Positions 16,001 through 24,383 of a stretch of 64,000 bases of DNA are shown piece by piece. Position 1 is the first letter of the stretch. Every line of letters starts with the position of its first letter. Below the pieces are notes generated by a model, which saw nothing but the letters and a program-made list of their open reading frames with translations, was not told the origin of the DNA and searched no databases. Location of the stretch: the NCBI RefSeq assembly GCF_014841215.1, contig NZ_JACYTR010000008.1:62001-126000 (forward strand), in the 5' to 3' direction. Both the position numbers and the translations under genes were made by a program. The stretch is from Pseudomarimonas arenosa (GTDB lineage Bacteria; Pseudomonadota; Gammaproteobacteria; Xanthomonadales; Xanthomonadaceae).

Positions 16001-17152
16001 ATGGAATCAGCCAGCAAACTTCCCAAGGTCGGGGTCACCATCTTCACCGTGATGTCGCAGCTGGCGGCCGAACACGGGGCGATCAATCTCGGTCAGGGCT
16101 TTCCCGATTTTTCGGTACCAGGCCCTCTGGTCGATGCGCTGCAGCGCGCCATGCTGGAAGGGCGCAATCAGTACGCTCCTATGGCTGGCATTCCCGAGCT
16201 GCGCCAGGCGATCGCAGGCAAGATCGCCGATTGTTACGGCTGCGAGGTCGATCCGGATCGGCAGATCACCGTGACCTCGGGCGGCAGCGAGGCGATCTTT
16301 GATGTCGTGCATGCGGTGGTCACCGCGGGCGACGAAGTGGTCATGCTCGATCCCTGTTACGACTGCTACGAGCCGGCTGTGCTGTTGGCCGGTGGCGTAC
16401 CGGTGCATGTCAGCCTGGATCCGGCAAGCTTCGCGGTCGACTGGGCAGCCGTTGAGTCCGCTATCACGTCGCGCACCCGCTTGCTGTTCATCAATACGCC
16501 ACACAATCCCTCCGGCGCCATTCTTGAGTCGGAGGATATGCAGCGTCTGCGTGATCTGCTCGCGGCGCATCCGCGGCTACTGATCCTGAGTGACGAGGTC
16601 TACGAACACATGGTGTTCGACGCCCGGCAGCATGAGAGTGTGCTGCGCGATCCAGTCCTGGCAGCGCGTAGCTTTGCGGTCTCATCCTTTGGCAAGACCT
16701 ACCATTGCACCGGCTGGAAACTTGGTTACTGCGTGGCACCGGCCGAGCTGACGGCCGAGTTTCGCAAGGTGCATCAATACAACACCTTCTGCAGCTTCAC
16801 CCCGGCGCAGTATGCGGTGGCTGAGATGATTCGCCGTCACCCCGAGCATCATCGCGAACTGCCGGCGTTTTATCAGGCCAAGCGTGATCGTTTTCGTGAG
16901 CAGCTGCTGGGCACGCGCCTCAAGCCTTTGCCGGTGCCCGGGGGATATTTCCAGCTGGTCGACTACTCTGCGGTCAGCGATCTTGACGACACCGCGTTCT
17001 GCCGCTGGTTGACCACTGAACATAAGGTTGCCGCAATTCCGCTGTCGCCATTCTATGCCCAGGCGCCGCAAGGGCAGCGTCTGGCTCGACTGTGCTTTGC
17101 CAAGAATTCCGACACCCTGGATACCGCCATCGAGCGATTGAAGCGCCTATGA
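16001..17152 (+). CDS. PLP aminotransferase, methionine/glutamine type (YbdL-like)
   Basis: A 383-residue fold-type I aminotransferase with Schiff-base Lys232 in SSFGKTYHCTGWKLGY and an N-terminal NLGQGFPDF substrate loop, matching YbdL/kynurenine aminotransferase. These enzymes transfer the amino group of methionine, glutamine or aromatic amino acids to 2-oxo acids. The ATG at 16001 has a GAGG site 7 nt upstream and gives the usual length; earlier starts overlap the protease gene. The next gene, an omega-amidase, overlaps by ATGA, which fits the glutamine transaminase-omega-amidase route and the last step of methionine salvage. Confidence 0.88.
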   Translation: MESASKLPKVGVTIFTVMSQLAAEHGAINLGQGFPDFSVPGPLVDALQRAMLEGRNQYAPMAGIPELRQAIAGKIADCYGCEVDPDRQITVTSGGSEAIFDVVHAVVTAGDEVVMLDPCYDCYEPAVLLAGGVPVHVSLDPASFAVDWAAVESAITSRTRLLFINTPHNPSGAILESEDMQRLRDLLAAHPRLLILSDEVYEHMVFDARQHESVLRDPVLAARSFAVSSFGKTYHCTGWKLGYCVAPAELTAEFRKVHQYNTFCSFTPAQYAVAEMIRRHPEHHRELPAFYQAKRDRFREQLLGTRLKPLPVPGGYFQLVDYSAVSDLDDTAFCRWLTTEHKVAAIPLSPFYAQAPQGQRLARLCFAKNSDTLDTAIERLKRL

Positions 17153-17961
17153 GTTCGACCGAGAAGTTGCGCGTGCGTCTGGTGCAAGGTGACACTCGTT
17201 GGCACGACCCTAGCGGCAACCGCGAGTACTACGCCGGTTTGATCGGCGACGCCCGCGGCTGCGATCTGGTGGTGCTGCCGGAGACCTTCACCTCCGGTTT
17301 CAGCAATGAGGCATTGGACAATGCCGAGTCGATGCAGGGAGAAACCGCGCAGTGGATGTGCCGGTTGGCAGCCGACTCGGGGGCGGTGATCTGCGGCAGT
17401 ATTCAATGCCGGGTTGGCGATGACGTCTTCAACCGAATGCTGTGGGCCCAGCCAAATGGTGAGCTGAAGCACTACGACAAAGTGCACCTTTTTCGCATGG
17501 CCAATGAGCACGAGCGTTACGGCGCGGGCAAGGTGAGTCCGATATTCGAGTTGAAGGGCTGGCGGGTGCGTCCCCTGGTTTGTTATGACCTGCGCTTTCC
17601 GGCGTTCATCCGCAACCGATTCGATCGCCAGCGACCGGGCGACCTGGACTACGATCTGTTGCTGTTCGTCGCTAACTGGCCGGCGCCACGCAGCACGGCC
17701 TGGCGCACCCTGCTGCGGGCGCGTGCAATTGAGAATCTTTGCTACAGCATCGGTGTCAATCGATGCGGCATTGACGGCAATCAGGTCGCCTATCGCGGTG
17801 ATTCCGCGGCGATTGATTTCCTTGGCGAAGCGCTGTTGGACGTCGGCAATCAGGAGCAGGTAGCCGATGTGCATCTCGACCTTGAGTCCTTGCGTAGCTT
17901 CAGACAGCGCTTTCCGGCGCACCAGGACGCCGACGACTTTGAGCTCAGCCCGAAAACGTGA
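17149..17961 (+). CDS. Omega-amidase of the nitrilase superfamily (YafV-like)
   Basis: A 270-residue C-N hydrolase with the triad Glu45 (LPETFTSGF), Lys111 (YDKVHLF) and Cys145 (LVCYDLRFP). YafV-type enzymes hydrolyse 2-oxoglutaramate and 2-oxosuccinamate, the products formed when glutamine or asparagine serves as amino donor. Translational coupling with the preceding aminotransferase supports this role. It removes the amide product and pulls the transamination forward. Confidence 0.9.
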   Translation: MSSTEKLRVRLVQGDTRWHDPSGNREYYAGLIGDARGCDLVVLPETFTSGFSNEALDNAESMQGETAQWMCRLAADSGAVICGSIQCRVGDDVFNRMLWAQPNGELKHYDKVHLFRMANEHERYGAGKVSPIFELKGWRVRPLVCYDLRFPAFIRNRFDRQRPGDLDYDLLLFVANWPAPRSTAWRTLLRARAIENLCYSIGVNRCGIDGNQVAYRGDSAAIDFLGEALLDVGNQEQVADVHLDLESLRSFRQRFPAHQDADDFELSPKT

Positions 17962-18054
17962 ATCGGACGTGCACGTCACCACAAGTCGGAGCACAATGTG
18001 CACTGGAGTCAGTCGGACCCGCTGCTGTTCTCAATCATGAAAGAGGGGATGAAG

Positions 18055-18762
18055 ATGAGAAAGTTTGTACTCGGCCTGTCGTTGGTGTTTGGACTGGTAC
18101 CCGCCTTGGCGGCTGCGGCCGACGGGCCGGTTCTCGGCGTAATCGAATTCAAGAATGAGAGTGGCGCCGGCTGGTGGCGCGGCGGCGTGGGCTGGGAATT
18201 GGCCAGCATGCTGTCGAATGAACTGGCCGCGACCAATGCGTTCCGCGTGGTCGAGCGCTCCAAGCTGGAAGCGGTGCTCTCTGAGCAGAATCTGGCTGCT
18301 TCCGGGCGGGTATCCGGGGGCACCGGAGCCCAGATCGGCAAGCTGACCGGTGCCCAGTACCTGGTGGCCGGCACGGTGACTGCTTACGAAGAAAACACCA
18401 AGGGCACCGGTGGCGGTATCAGCTTTGGTGGCGTGTCGCTCGGCGGCAAATCGTCGGAGGCCTATCTGGCGGTCGACATCCGAGTAATCAACGCCACCAC
18501 CGGTGAAATCGACTTTGTGCGCACGATTGAAGGGCGCAGCAAGGGCGGCGGCATGAGCATCGGGCTGTCTCGCGGTGGCTTCGGCGGCTCGCTGTCGCAG
18601 GAGAAAAAGACCCCGGCTGGCAAGGCGATCCGTGCCGCTCTGGTGGAAATCACCGATTACCTGGAATGCGCCATGGTCAAGCAGAACAGCTGCATGAATG
18701 ACTATGACGCCAAGGAAGCCAAGCGCCGCGATAGCAGCCGCGGAGCGCTGAAGCTCGACTGA
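18055..18762 (+). CDS. CsgG-family exported protein
   Basis: A 235-residue protein with a signal peptide (FVLGLSLVFGLVPALAAAA) and the CsgG/HfaB fold: an N-terminal GVIEFKN strand, WELASMLSNELAATNAFRVVERSKLEAVL, and GAQYLVAGTVTAYEE. There is no lipobox, unlike true CsgG, and no curli genes are nearby. A periplasmic or outer-membrane-associated role is likely but its partner is unknown. The glycine-rich loop (GTGGGISFGGVSLGG) replaces part of the usual transmembrane hairpins. The start at 18055 follows AGGGG; an ATG two codons upstream is possible. Confidence 0.78.
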   Translation: MRKFVLGLSLVFGLVPALAAAADGPVLGVIEFKNESGAGWWRGGVGWELASMLSNELAATNAFRVVERSKLEAVLSEQNLAASGRVSGGTGAQIGKLTGAQYLVAGTVTAYEENTKGTGGGISFGGVSLGGKSSEAYLAVDIRVINATTGEIDFVRTIEGRSKGGGMSIGLSRGGFGGSLSQEKKTPAGKAIRAALVEITDYLECAMVKQNSCMNDYDAKEAKRRDSSRGALKLD

Positions 18763-18783
18763 GGCATTGCACTACGGCAACAG

Positions 18784-18811
18784 AAAAACGGCGCCCTTGG
18801 GCGCCGTTTTT
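18784..18811. terminator. Bidirectional terminator between csgG-like gene and rluB
   Basis: A strong stem, ACGGCGCCC/GGGCGCCGT with a 3-nt loop, is flanked by five A and five T. It lies between two convergent genes and can terminate both. Confidence 0.88.
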
Positions 18812-18827
18812 CACTGTGGGCCGGGCG

Positions 18828-20219
18828 TTAACGTCCGCGCGAACCCCCACGACCACGACCACCGGGGCCGCCATGCGACGGGCCACCGCCGCTTCGGTTA
18901 CCGCTGCCACCGCCACGGTTGCCACCACCGGCGCTGCGCGGACCGCGATCACGCTGTTGACCCGCGACGCCTGCGCCGGGACGCGGCGGTCGGTTGCCGC
19001 GGTTGCCGCCCGGCTTGCTTGGGCGTGACGACGGACTGGTGGTTTCTACGCCCTCGGGCACATACCAGGAGCGGAATTCCTGCGGGTTTTCAAACCCTGG
19101 AGCGGCGCCACGGCGACCACCGGCGCCACCGCGCGGGCCGCCGCGTCCCGCCGGCTTGCCGGCTGGGGCGGTCAAGCCATCCTGGCGCGGCCGACCGGGT
19201 CCCTTGCCTCCGGGGCCGGCGGCGCGGGCCGGACGCTTGCCGCGCTTGGGGCCCTTGCCGGATTCATCGCGTCGGCGATCCATCAGCGAATCGAAGGCAC
19301 GGAACTCGCGTCCTTCGTCGGCGTAGCCGCCTTGCGTCCAGGCGCGCTGCTCGCGCGGTGCCGGACGGTACTCGTTGGCCTTGGCCCGGCGCTGGCCGAT
19401 TACCTGCTGCAGAGACAAGGTTGGCGTCACTGGACCCAATCCAACTTCCTGACGCAATGACGCGGCGCGCTCAGGCGAGAGCTCTTCGTAGTGTCCTCGG
19501 CGAAGCGCTCTTGGCAGCTCGACAGAGCCGTATGACACGCGCTTCAAGCGGCTGACTTGAAACCCGACCGCCTCCCACATCCGCCGAACTTCGCGATTGC
19601 GACCTTCATGCAGGCCCACACGAAACCAGGCGTGGCTGTCGCTGGAGCCAATGCGCTCGATGTCATCGAAACGGGCAGGGCCATCTTCCAGCTCAACGCC
19701 GCGTTGCAGGGTGCGCACGGTGTCGTCCGCCACTTCTCCATGGATACGGCACACATAGGTGCGCTGGATCTCGGAGGACGGATGCATCAAGGCATTGGCC
19801 AACTCGCCATCGGAGGTCAGGATCAACAAGCCGGTGGTGTTGATGTCCAGACGGCCGACGGCTACCCAACGGGCACCTTTGATGGTCGGCAGATTGTCGA
19901 ACACCGTGGGGCGGCCTTCTGGATCCTCGCGCGTGGTGAGTTCGCCTTCGGGCTTGTGATAGATGATCACGCGGCTCGGTTCGGCCTGTGCGCTGGCGAT
20001 GAAGGCGCGACCATCGAGCTCGATGCGATCGCCATTCTTGACCGAACTGCCAAGGGTGGCCACTTCGCCGTTGACCTTGACCTGGCCCTGCGAAATGCGT
20101 TCTTCAAGTGAACGGCGCGAACCGAGCCCGGCCTGGGCCAGCACCTTGTGCAGGCGCTCTTCTACCTTGGGGCCGAGATCACGTTTGAGGGAGAGTTTTT
20201 GACGCGGAGAATCACTCAT
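18828..20219 (-). CDS. rluB: 23S rRNA pseudouridine synthase RluB with long RG-rich tail
   Basis: Residues 1-260 are a complete RsuA/RluB enzyme: an S4 RNA-binding domain (RLHKVLAQAGLGSRR), catalytic Asp125 in GRLDINTTGLL and the C-terminal RNREVRRMWEAVG motif. RluB makes pseudouridine 2605 in 23S rRNA. About 200 extra residues follow, very rich in Gly, Arg and Pro (GGGNRGGGSGNRSGGG, GGRGRGGSRGR). Such tails are seen in related bacteria and may bind RNA. The start overlaps scpB as ATGA. Confidence 0.9.
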   Translation of the reverse strand: MSDSPRQKLSLKRDLGPKVEERLHKVLAQAGLGSRRSLEERISQGQVKVNGEVATLGSSVKNGDRIELDGRAFIASAQAEPSRVIIYHKPEGELTTREDPEGRPTVFDNLPTIKGARWVAVGRLDINTTGLLILTSDGELANALMHPSSEIQRTYVCRIHGEVADDTVRTLQRGVELEDGPARFDDIERIGSSDSHAWFRVGLHEGRNREVRRMWEAVGFQVSRLKRVSYGSVELPRALRRGHYEELSPERAASLRQEVGLGPVTPTLSLQQVIGQRRAKANEYRPAPREQRAWTQGGYADEGREFRAFDSLMDRRRDESGKGPKRGKRPARAAGPGGKGPGRPRQDGLTAPAGKPAGRGGPRGGAGGRRGAAPGFENPQEFRSWYVPEGVETTSPSSRPSKPGGNRGNRPPRPGAGVAGQQRDRGPRSAGGGNRGGGSGNRSGGGPSHGGPGGRGRGGSRGR

Positions 20220-21136
20220 ACAGTCTTCACTTCGACGTGGGGCTGAGCCGACGTCTCTTCAGTGGCGGGGAACGACGGATCGTTGTCCGTCGACGAAGGG
20301 GCCGAGTCCAGAACGGCATCGGCAGACTCAATGGGCGATGGATCGTCCATTGAAAGAGAGGGGGAGGGCGGGGCCGAGTCGTCGTCGTCGGCTGGCGTAG
20401 CCTCTGCGACGATGTCGGGATCGGCGTGTTCCTCCTGCGAGGGCGCCGGTTCGAATTCAGTGTCCGTGTGGTCCGCCTCGGCCTGTTCGCTTTCGGCCTC
20501 GACGTCCGGCGACTCGAACAAGCCCGGCTCGCTCGACTCGGTTGCCTGATCGGCATCGGCCGCATCGCTCTGTGCCACCGGCTGCAACGGCAGCTCAGGC
20601 TCGAAATCGGGCAGTTCCTGCAACTCGGTCAGCGGTGGCAGCTCATCGAGGCTGCGGAGTGAAAAGTAGTCGAGGAAGCTGCGAGTAGTGCCGAACAGGG
20701 CGGGACGACCGGGCACATCGCGGTGTCCGACGACACGTATCCACTCGCGCTCTTCCAAGGTCTTGATGATGTGGCTGCTGACTGCCACGCCGCGGATCTG
20801 TTCGATCTCGCCGCGTGTGATCGGCTGTCGATAGGCAATCAGGGATAGAGTCTCGAGCAGGGCTCGGGAATATTTCGGCGGTTTTTCGGTCCACAGCCGC
20901 GAGACCCAGGGCTGAACCTCATTGCGCACCTGATAGCGAAACCCGCTGGCCACTTCCTTCAACTCAACGCCACGTTGCTGGCTCTCCTCGATCAGCGCGT
21001 CGATGGCCGCTTGCAGGAGGTCGCCGTCGACCTCGTCGCTCTCAACGAACAGTTCCGCCAGTTGCTTGCTGGAAAGCGCCTGCGGTGCGGCCAACAAGGC
21101 CGCTTCAATCACTTGTTTGATCTGTTGCAGTTCCAC
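20216..21136 (-). CDS. scpB: Segregation and condensation protein B
   Basis: A kleisin-interacting protein of the SMC-ScpAB condensin. Residues 1-180 carry the two winged-helix domains (VIEAALLAAPQALSSKQL; LIAYRQPITRGEIEQIRGV). The last 120 residues are an acidic, low-complexity tail of Asp, Glu, Ser and Pro. The start codon is GTG at 21136, immediately after the scpA stop; the 3' end overlaps rluB by 4 nt. Confidence 0.93.
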   Translation of the reverse strand: MELQQIKQVIEAALLAAPQALSSKQLAELFVESDEVDGDLLQAAIDALIEESQQRGVELKEVASGFRYQVRNEVQPWVSRLWTEKPPKYSRALLETLSLIAYRQPITRGEIEQIRGVAVSSHIIKTLEEREWIRVVGHRDVPGRPALFGTTRSFLDYFSLRSLDELPPLTELQELPDFEPELPLQPVAQSDAADADQATESSEPGLFESPDVEAESEQAEADHTDTEFEPAPSQEEHADPDIVAEATPADDDDSAPPSPSLSMDDPSPIESADAVLDSAPSSTDNDPSFPATEETSAQPHVEVKTV

Positions 21137-22006
21137 TCAGACCTCAGGTTCTTCACTTGCTGATTCTTGACTCACCAGCGTGCGTACATAAATGCGTGCC
21201 ATTGGTTGTTCTTGCACGATCTCGATCAACCTTTCCTTGGCCAATTCCAGAATCGACAGAAAGGTCACGACGACGCCGAGGCGTCCTTCTTCTACGGTGA
21301 ACAACGAAGCGAAATCGGTGAACGCATCGGGGCCCAGCCGATCCAGTACTTCGGTCATGCGCTGTCGCACCGACAGCGCCTCACGCCGGATAGCGTGGTG
21401 GGTAAACAGCTCGGCCCGCTTGAACACATCGCGTAAGGCCATCAGCATTTCGCGAAGATCAACGCTGGGCGGCTCTTTCACCACCTTGCGGTCACCCGCA
21501 TCGGCGCTGGCCGGCCAGGTATCGCGCTCCATGCGTGGGATTGTGTCGAGATCCTCAGCGGCCTTCTTGAACTGCTCGTACTCAAGCAGTCGACGCACCA
21601 GATCGGCGCGCGGGTCATGCTCTTCGCCGTCTTCGCGCGGTGGCCTGGGCAGCAACATGCGCGATTTGATTTCCGCCAGAATGGCGGCCATGACCAGATA
21701 GTCGGCCGCCAACTCGAAGCGAAGCTCGTGCATCACGTCGATGTAGGCGATGTACTGTCGGGTGATCTCCGCCACCGGTATGTCGAGAATGTCGAGATTC
21801 TGCCGTCGGATCAGGTAGAGCAGCAGGTCGAGTGGGCCCTCGAAGGCCTCCAGAATGACTTCCAGTGCATCCGGCGGGATGTATAGATCCTGCGGCACAT
21901 CGAGCATCGGCTCGCCTCGAACCAAGGCGAGCGGCATCTGCTCCTGAAGCGGATGCGCTGAGGCTGGATTGGTCTCGGCTGTCTGTTCAGCCGTGCTTTC
22001 GCTCAT
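21137..22006 (-). CDS. scpA: Segregation and condensation protein A
   Basis: A 289-residue kleisin that bridges SMC head domains. Its N-terminal FEGPLDLLLYLIRRQNLDI and C-terminal winged-helix VVTFLSILELAKERLI are characteristic. The ATG at 22006 has a GAGAG site; a TTG four codons upstream is less likely. It is the first gene of scpA-scpB-rluB. The smc gene lies 2.4 kb away on the other strand. Confidence 0.94.
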   Translation of the reverse strand: MSESTAEQTAETNPASAHPLQEQMPLALVRGEPMLDVPQDLYIPPDALEVILEAFEGPLDLLLYLIRRQNLDILDIPVAEITRQYIAYIDVMHELRFELAADYLVMAAILAEIKSRMLLPRPPREDGEEHDPRADLVRRLLEYEQFKKAAEDLDTIPRMERDTWPASADAGDRKVVKEPPSVDLREMLMALRDVFKRAELFTHHAIRREALSVRQRMTEVLDRLGPDAFTDFASLFTVEEGRLGVVVTFLSILELAKERLIEIVQEQPMARIYVRTLVSQESASEEPEV

Positions 22007-22156
22007 GCTTGCTCTCAAAACCGATCCGGGCCGGCCGGGCCGACATCCTGGATCGAATGGCTGAAGCCGCGGTGCGGCCCAGATCGCTCTTGCTCAGTGC
22101 GGGTGAGCCACCACCATGCCGTGGCTCAGGTGCCGTGCCTGATAAATCCTTTCCGC

Positions 22157-22774
22157 CTAATCAAGCGAGATCGCCGTCCAGCCCTGACGCGTCACTTCGA
22201 CACCTTCGCCACTGGCGTCGATGATCGTGGTCGGACCCGGTGCGCAGTCGCCTGCGTCCAGCATGAAATCAACGTGCTTGAGGGCGCGTTCTGCCACTTC
22301 CTCTGCATCAAACGTGCTGATCTGTTCGTCCGGTAAGCGCAAGCTGGTTGCGAGTAGCGGAGCCTGTAAAAAATCCAGCAGATCGCGCACCACGTTGTGG
22401 TCGACTATGCGACAACCAATCGTCTTGCGCTTGGCCTGCTTGAATCGCTTGGGTAACCCCGACCCGACTGCCAGGATGAACGTCTGCGGCCCTGGCGTAT
22501 ATGCCTTGACGGCTCGAAAAGCGGCGTCTTCCAACCGCGCGAGCTTACCGATCTCACTGATTGAGCGGCAGAGTAAGGTGAAAGGGTGCCGGCTGTCCAG
22601 CATTCGAAGACGAGTGGCTCGATCTTCGGCCTGTCGTGCGTCCAGCGCCCAGGCGATCAGGTAGCCAGCGTCGCTAGGAAGGATGCCCAGTTGCCCGGAG
22701 CGCAGACGTTCGGCCGCCATGCCCAGCGTGCGCGGCGCGGGGTGATCGGGGTGCACGCGAAGGCGGTCAGCCAT
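22157..22774 (-). CDS. YciO/YrdC/Sua5-family protein
   Basis: A 205-residue YrdC-fold protein. The closest recognisable relative is YciO: DSRHPFTLLCRSISEIGKLA, TPGPQTFILAVGSGLPKRF, RKTIGCRIVDHNVVRDLL and STSLRLPDE. The family contains threonylcarbamoyl-AMP synthases for tRNA t6A; YciO members are weakly active or uncharacterised. It lies 150 nt upstream of scpA in the same direction. Confidence 0.85.
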   Translation of the reverse strand: MADRLRVHPDHPAPRTLGMAAERLRSGQLGILPSDAGYLIAWALDARQAEDRATRLRMLDSRHPFTLLCRSISEIGKLARLEDAAFRAVKAYTPGPQTFILAVGSGLPKRFKQAKRKTIGCRIVDHNVVRDLLDFLQAPLLATSLRLPDEQISTFDAEEVAERALKHVDFMLDAGDCAPGPTTIIDASGEGVEVTRQGWTAISLD

Positions 22775-22888
22775 TGCACGGCCAAGCGAGGCCAGCTGAG
22801 TAGGGGCTCATGGGTCAGATGCGGTGACGGAAAGGTGTCTGGCGTCTATCATGCCGGGTCCAGCTCGTTTCCGGAATGCCCAGTTTTG

Positions 22889-23188
22889 ATGTGGTACCTG
22901 ATTATCGGTCATGACCGACCCGATTCGTTGGCTGCGCGACAGGCGCAGCGACCGGCGCACTTGCAGCGCTTGACAGCGTTGCAGGAGCAGGGGCGATTGC
23001 TGCTGGCCGGCCCGCTGCCGGCAATTGATGCCGAAGATCCGGGGCCGGCGGGTTTCCAGGGCAGCGCGATTGTGGCCGAGTTCGCCTCGGTGGACGAGGC
23101 CCGCCAGTGGGCTGAGCAAGACCCGTATCGCCTCGGCGGCGTCTATCAGCGTGTCGAGGTGTTCCCGTTTCGCAAGGTGCTGCCGTGA
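22889..23188 (+). CDS. YciI-family protein
   Basis: A 99-residue dimeric ferredoxin-like fold protein starting MWYLIIGHDRPDSLAARQ, with the conserved His-Asp of this group (GHDRPDSL), the HLQRLTALQEQGRLLLAGP segment and C-terminal VEVFPF. The function of the family is not established. It overlaps the BolA gene as GTGA. Confidence 0.86.
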   Translation: MWYLIIGHDRPDSLAARQAQRPAHLQRLTALQEQGRLLLAGPLPAIDAEDPGPAGFQGSAIVAEFASVDEARQWAEQDPYRLGGVYQRVEVFPFRKVLP

Positions 23189-23490
23189 GCGCCGTCGATT
23201 CCGGGCCGCGTCGACTGGCCATGATCGAACAGCGACTGCAGGCAGCCCTGGCGCCGCAGCGACTTGAGGTGCGCGACGATAGCCACCAGCACGTCGGCCA
23301 TGCCGGCGCACGCGATGGTCGCGGTCATTTCGCCGTCACCGTAGTCAGCGAGCAGTTTCAGGGCCTACTGCCGATTGCGCGTCATCGTGCCGTCTATGCG
23401 GCGCTTGAAGACCTGATGCAAACGGATATTCATGCCTTGCAGATCCGCGCACTCACGCCGGCTGAAGCCGACGCCATCAGCCCCCACTGA
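23185..23490 (+). CDS. BolA-family protein
   Basis: A 101-residue BolA/YrbA-type protein: a class II KH-like fold with DDSHQHVGHAG, the FAVTVVSEQFQGLLPIARHRAVYAAL helix region and a C-terminal HALQIRALTP strand. BolA proteins partner monothiol glutaredoxins in iron-sulfur handling or act in envelope control. The GTG start overlaps the yciI stop. Confidence 0.9.
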   Translation: MSAVDSGPRRLAMIEQRLQAALAPQRLEVRDDSHQHVGHAGARDGRGHFAVTVVSEQFQGLLPIARHRAVYAALEDLMQTDIHALQIRALTPAEADAISPH

Positions 23491-23510
23491 ACTCCCCACG
23501 AATGCACGCA

Positions 23511-24332
23511 ATGAAAGTACGACTCGCCAGTCCCCTGATTCTTGCCCTTCTGATCGGCTGTTCGGCCGAGCGACAGACCGCCAGTTCAGCCCAGGCCATT
23601 TTGGATGTGCCAGACGGCGCGGTGATCGCCGTGGTCAATGGCACTGCTTTGACCGAACCCTTGCTGGTGACTTTCGCGCGCGGACGCGGCCTGGATCCGG
23701 GCATTCCCGAACACCGCAAACAGGCGCTGGATTCCTTGGTGGAGAATCTACTGCTGGCGCAGGATGCGGTACAAAAAGGACTGACCGAACGCAGTGATGT
23801 GCAGTCAGAGCTGGCCCTGGTGCGCCTGCAGCAACTTGCCGGTCGGGCCGTGTCAGAACAACGCAGTGCAATCGATGTCAGCGATGAACAGATCTGGCAG
23901 CTCTACGATCAGGAGCGCGAGCGCTCCGGCAGCATCGAATGGCGCGCTCAGCATATTCTCTATGCCGATCAGGCTTCGGCCCAACGCATGCTGCAGGAGG
24001 CCTTGGCCGAGGGCGCCAATTTCGAGGCGCTGATGAGCTCGGCGCATGACGCTCGCCACGCAAAACAGCTCGATTGGTCGAATGCAGCGCAGCTGCCGGC
24101 CGAAATGGTGGAAACGCTGAAACAGCTGAGCCCGGGCCAAGTGGCCCCGGTTCCGGTGCAAACCAGTTTTGGCTTCCACGTTGTCCGTTTGGTCGAATCG
24201 CGTCCCTTCGTGCCGCCGCCGCTGGAGTCGGTGAAGACAGGCGCCAAGCAGCAGTTGGTCGAAAAGGCGCTGAAAGAATACGTCGAGTCCCTGCGCACCA
24301 AGGCGCAGATCTCCACCCATGCTGGCGGCTAA
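23511..24332 (+). CDS. Lipoprotein peptidyl-prolyl isomerase, parvulin type
   Basis: A SurA/PrsA-like envelope chaperone of 273 residues. The lipobox LLIGC gives a lipidated Cys, an N-terminal chaperone helix region spans about residues 35-130, and a parvulin domain follows (WRAQHILYADQASAQRMLQEALAEGANFEAL; GQVAPVPVQTSFGFHVVRLVE). The family folds outer-membrane proteins. An ATG three codons earlier (23502) is possible. The parvulin domain is slightly shortened in the GG-L region. Confidence 0.85.
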   Translation: MKVRLASPLILALLIGCSAERQTASSAQAILDVPDGAVIAVVNGTALTEPLLVTFARGRGLDPGIPEHRKQALDSLVENLLLAQDAVQKGLTERSDVQSELALVRLQQLAGRAVSEQRSAIDVSDEQIWQLYDQERERSGSIEWRAQHILYADQASAQRMLQEALAEGANFEALMSSAHDARHAKQLDWSNAAQLPAEMVETLKQLSPGQVAPVPVQTSFGFHVVRLVESRPFVPPPLESVKTGAKQQLVEKALKEYVESLRTKAQISTHAGG

Positions 24333-24383
24333 GTGCTAACTAGCCGGCGGATTCACCTACGTGCCTTCTCAAGCTGAGCCTCC

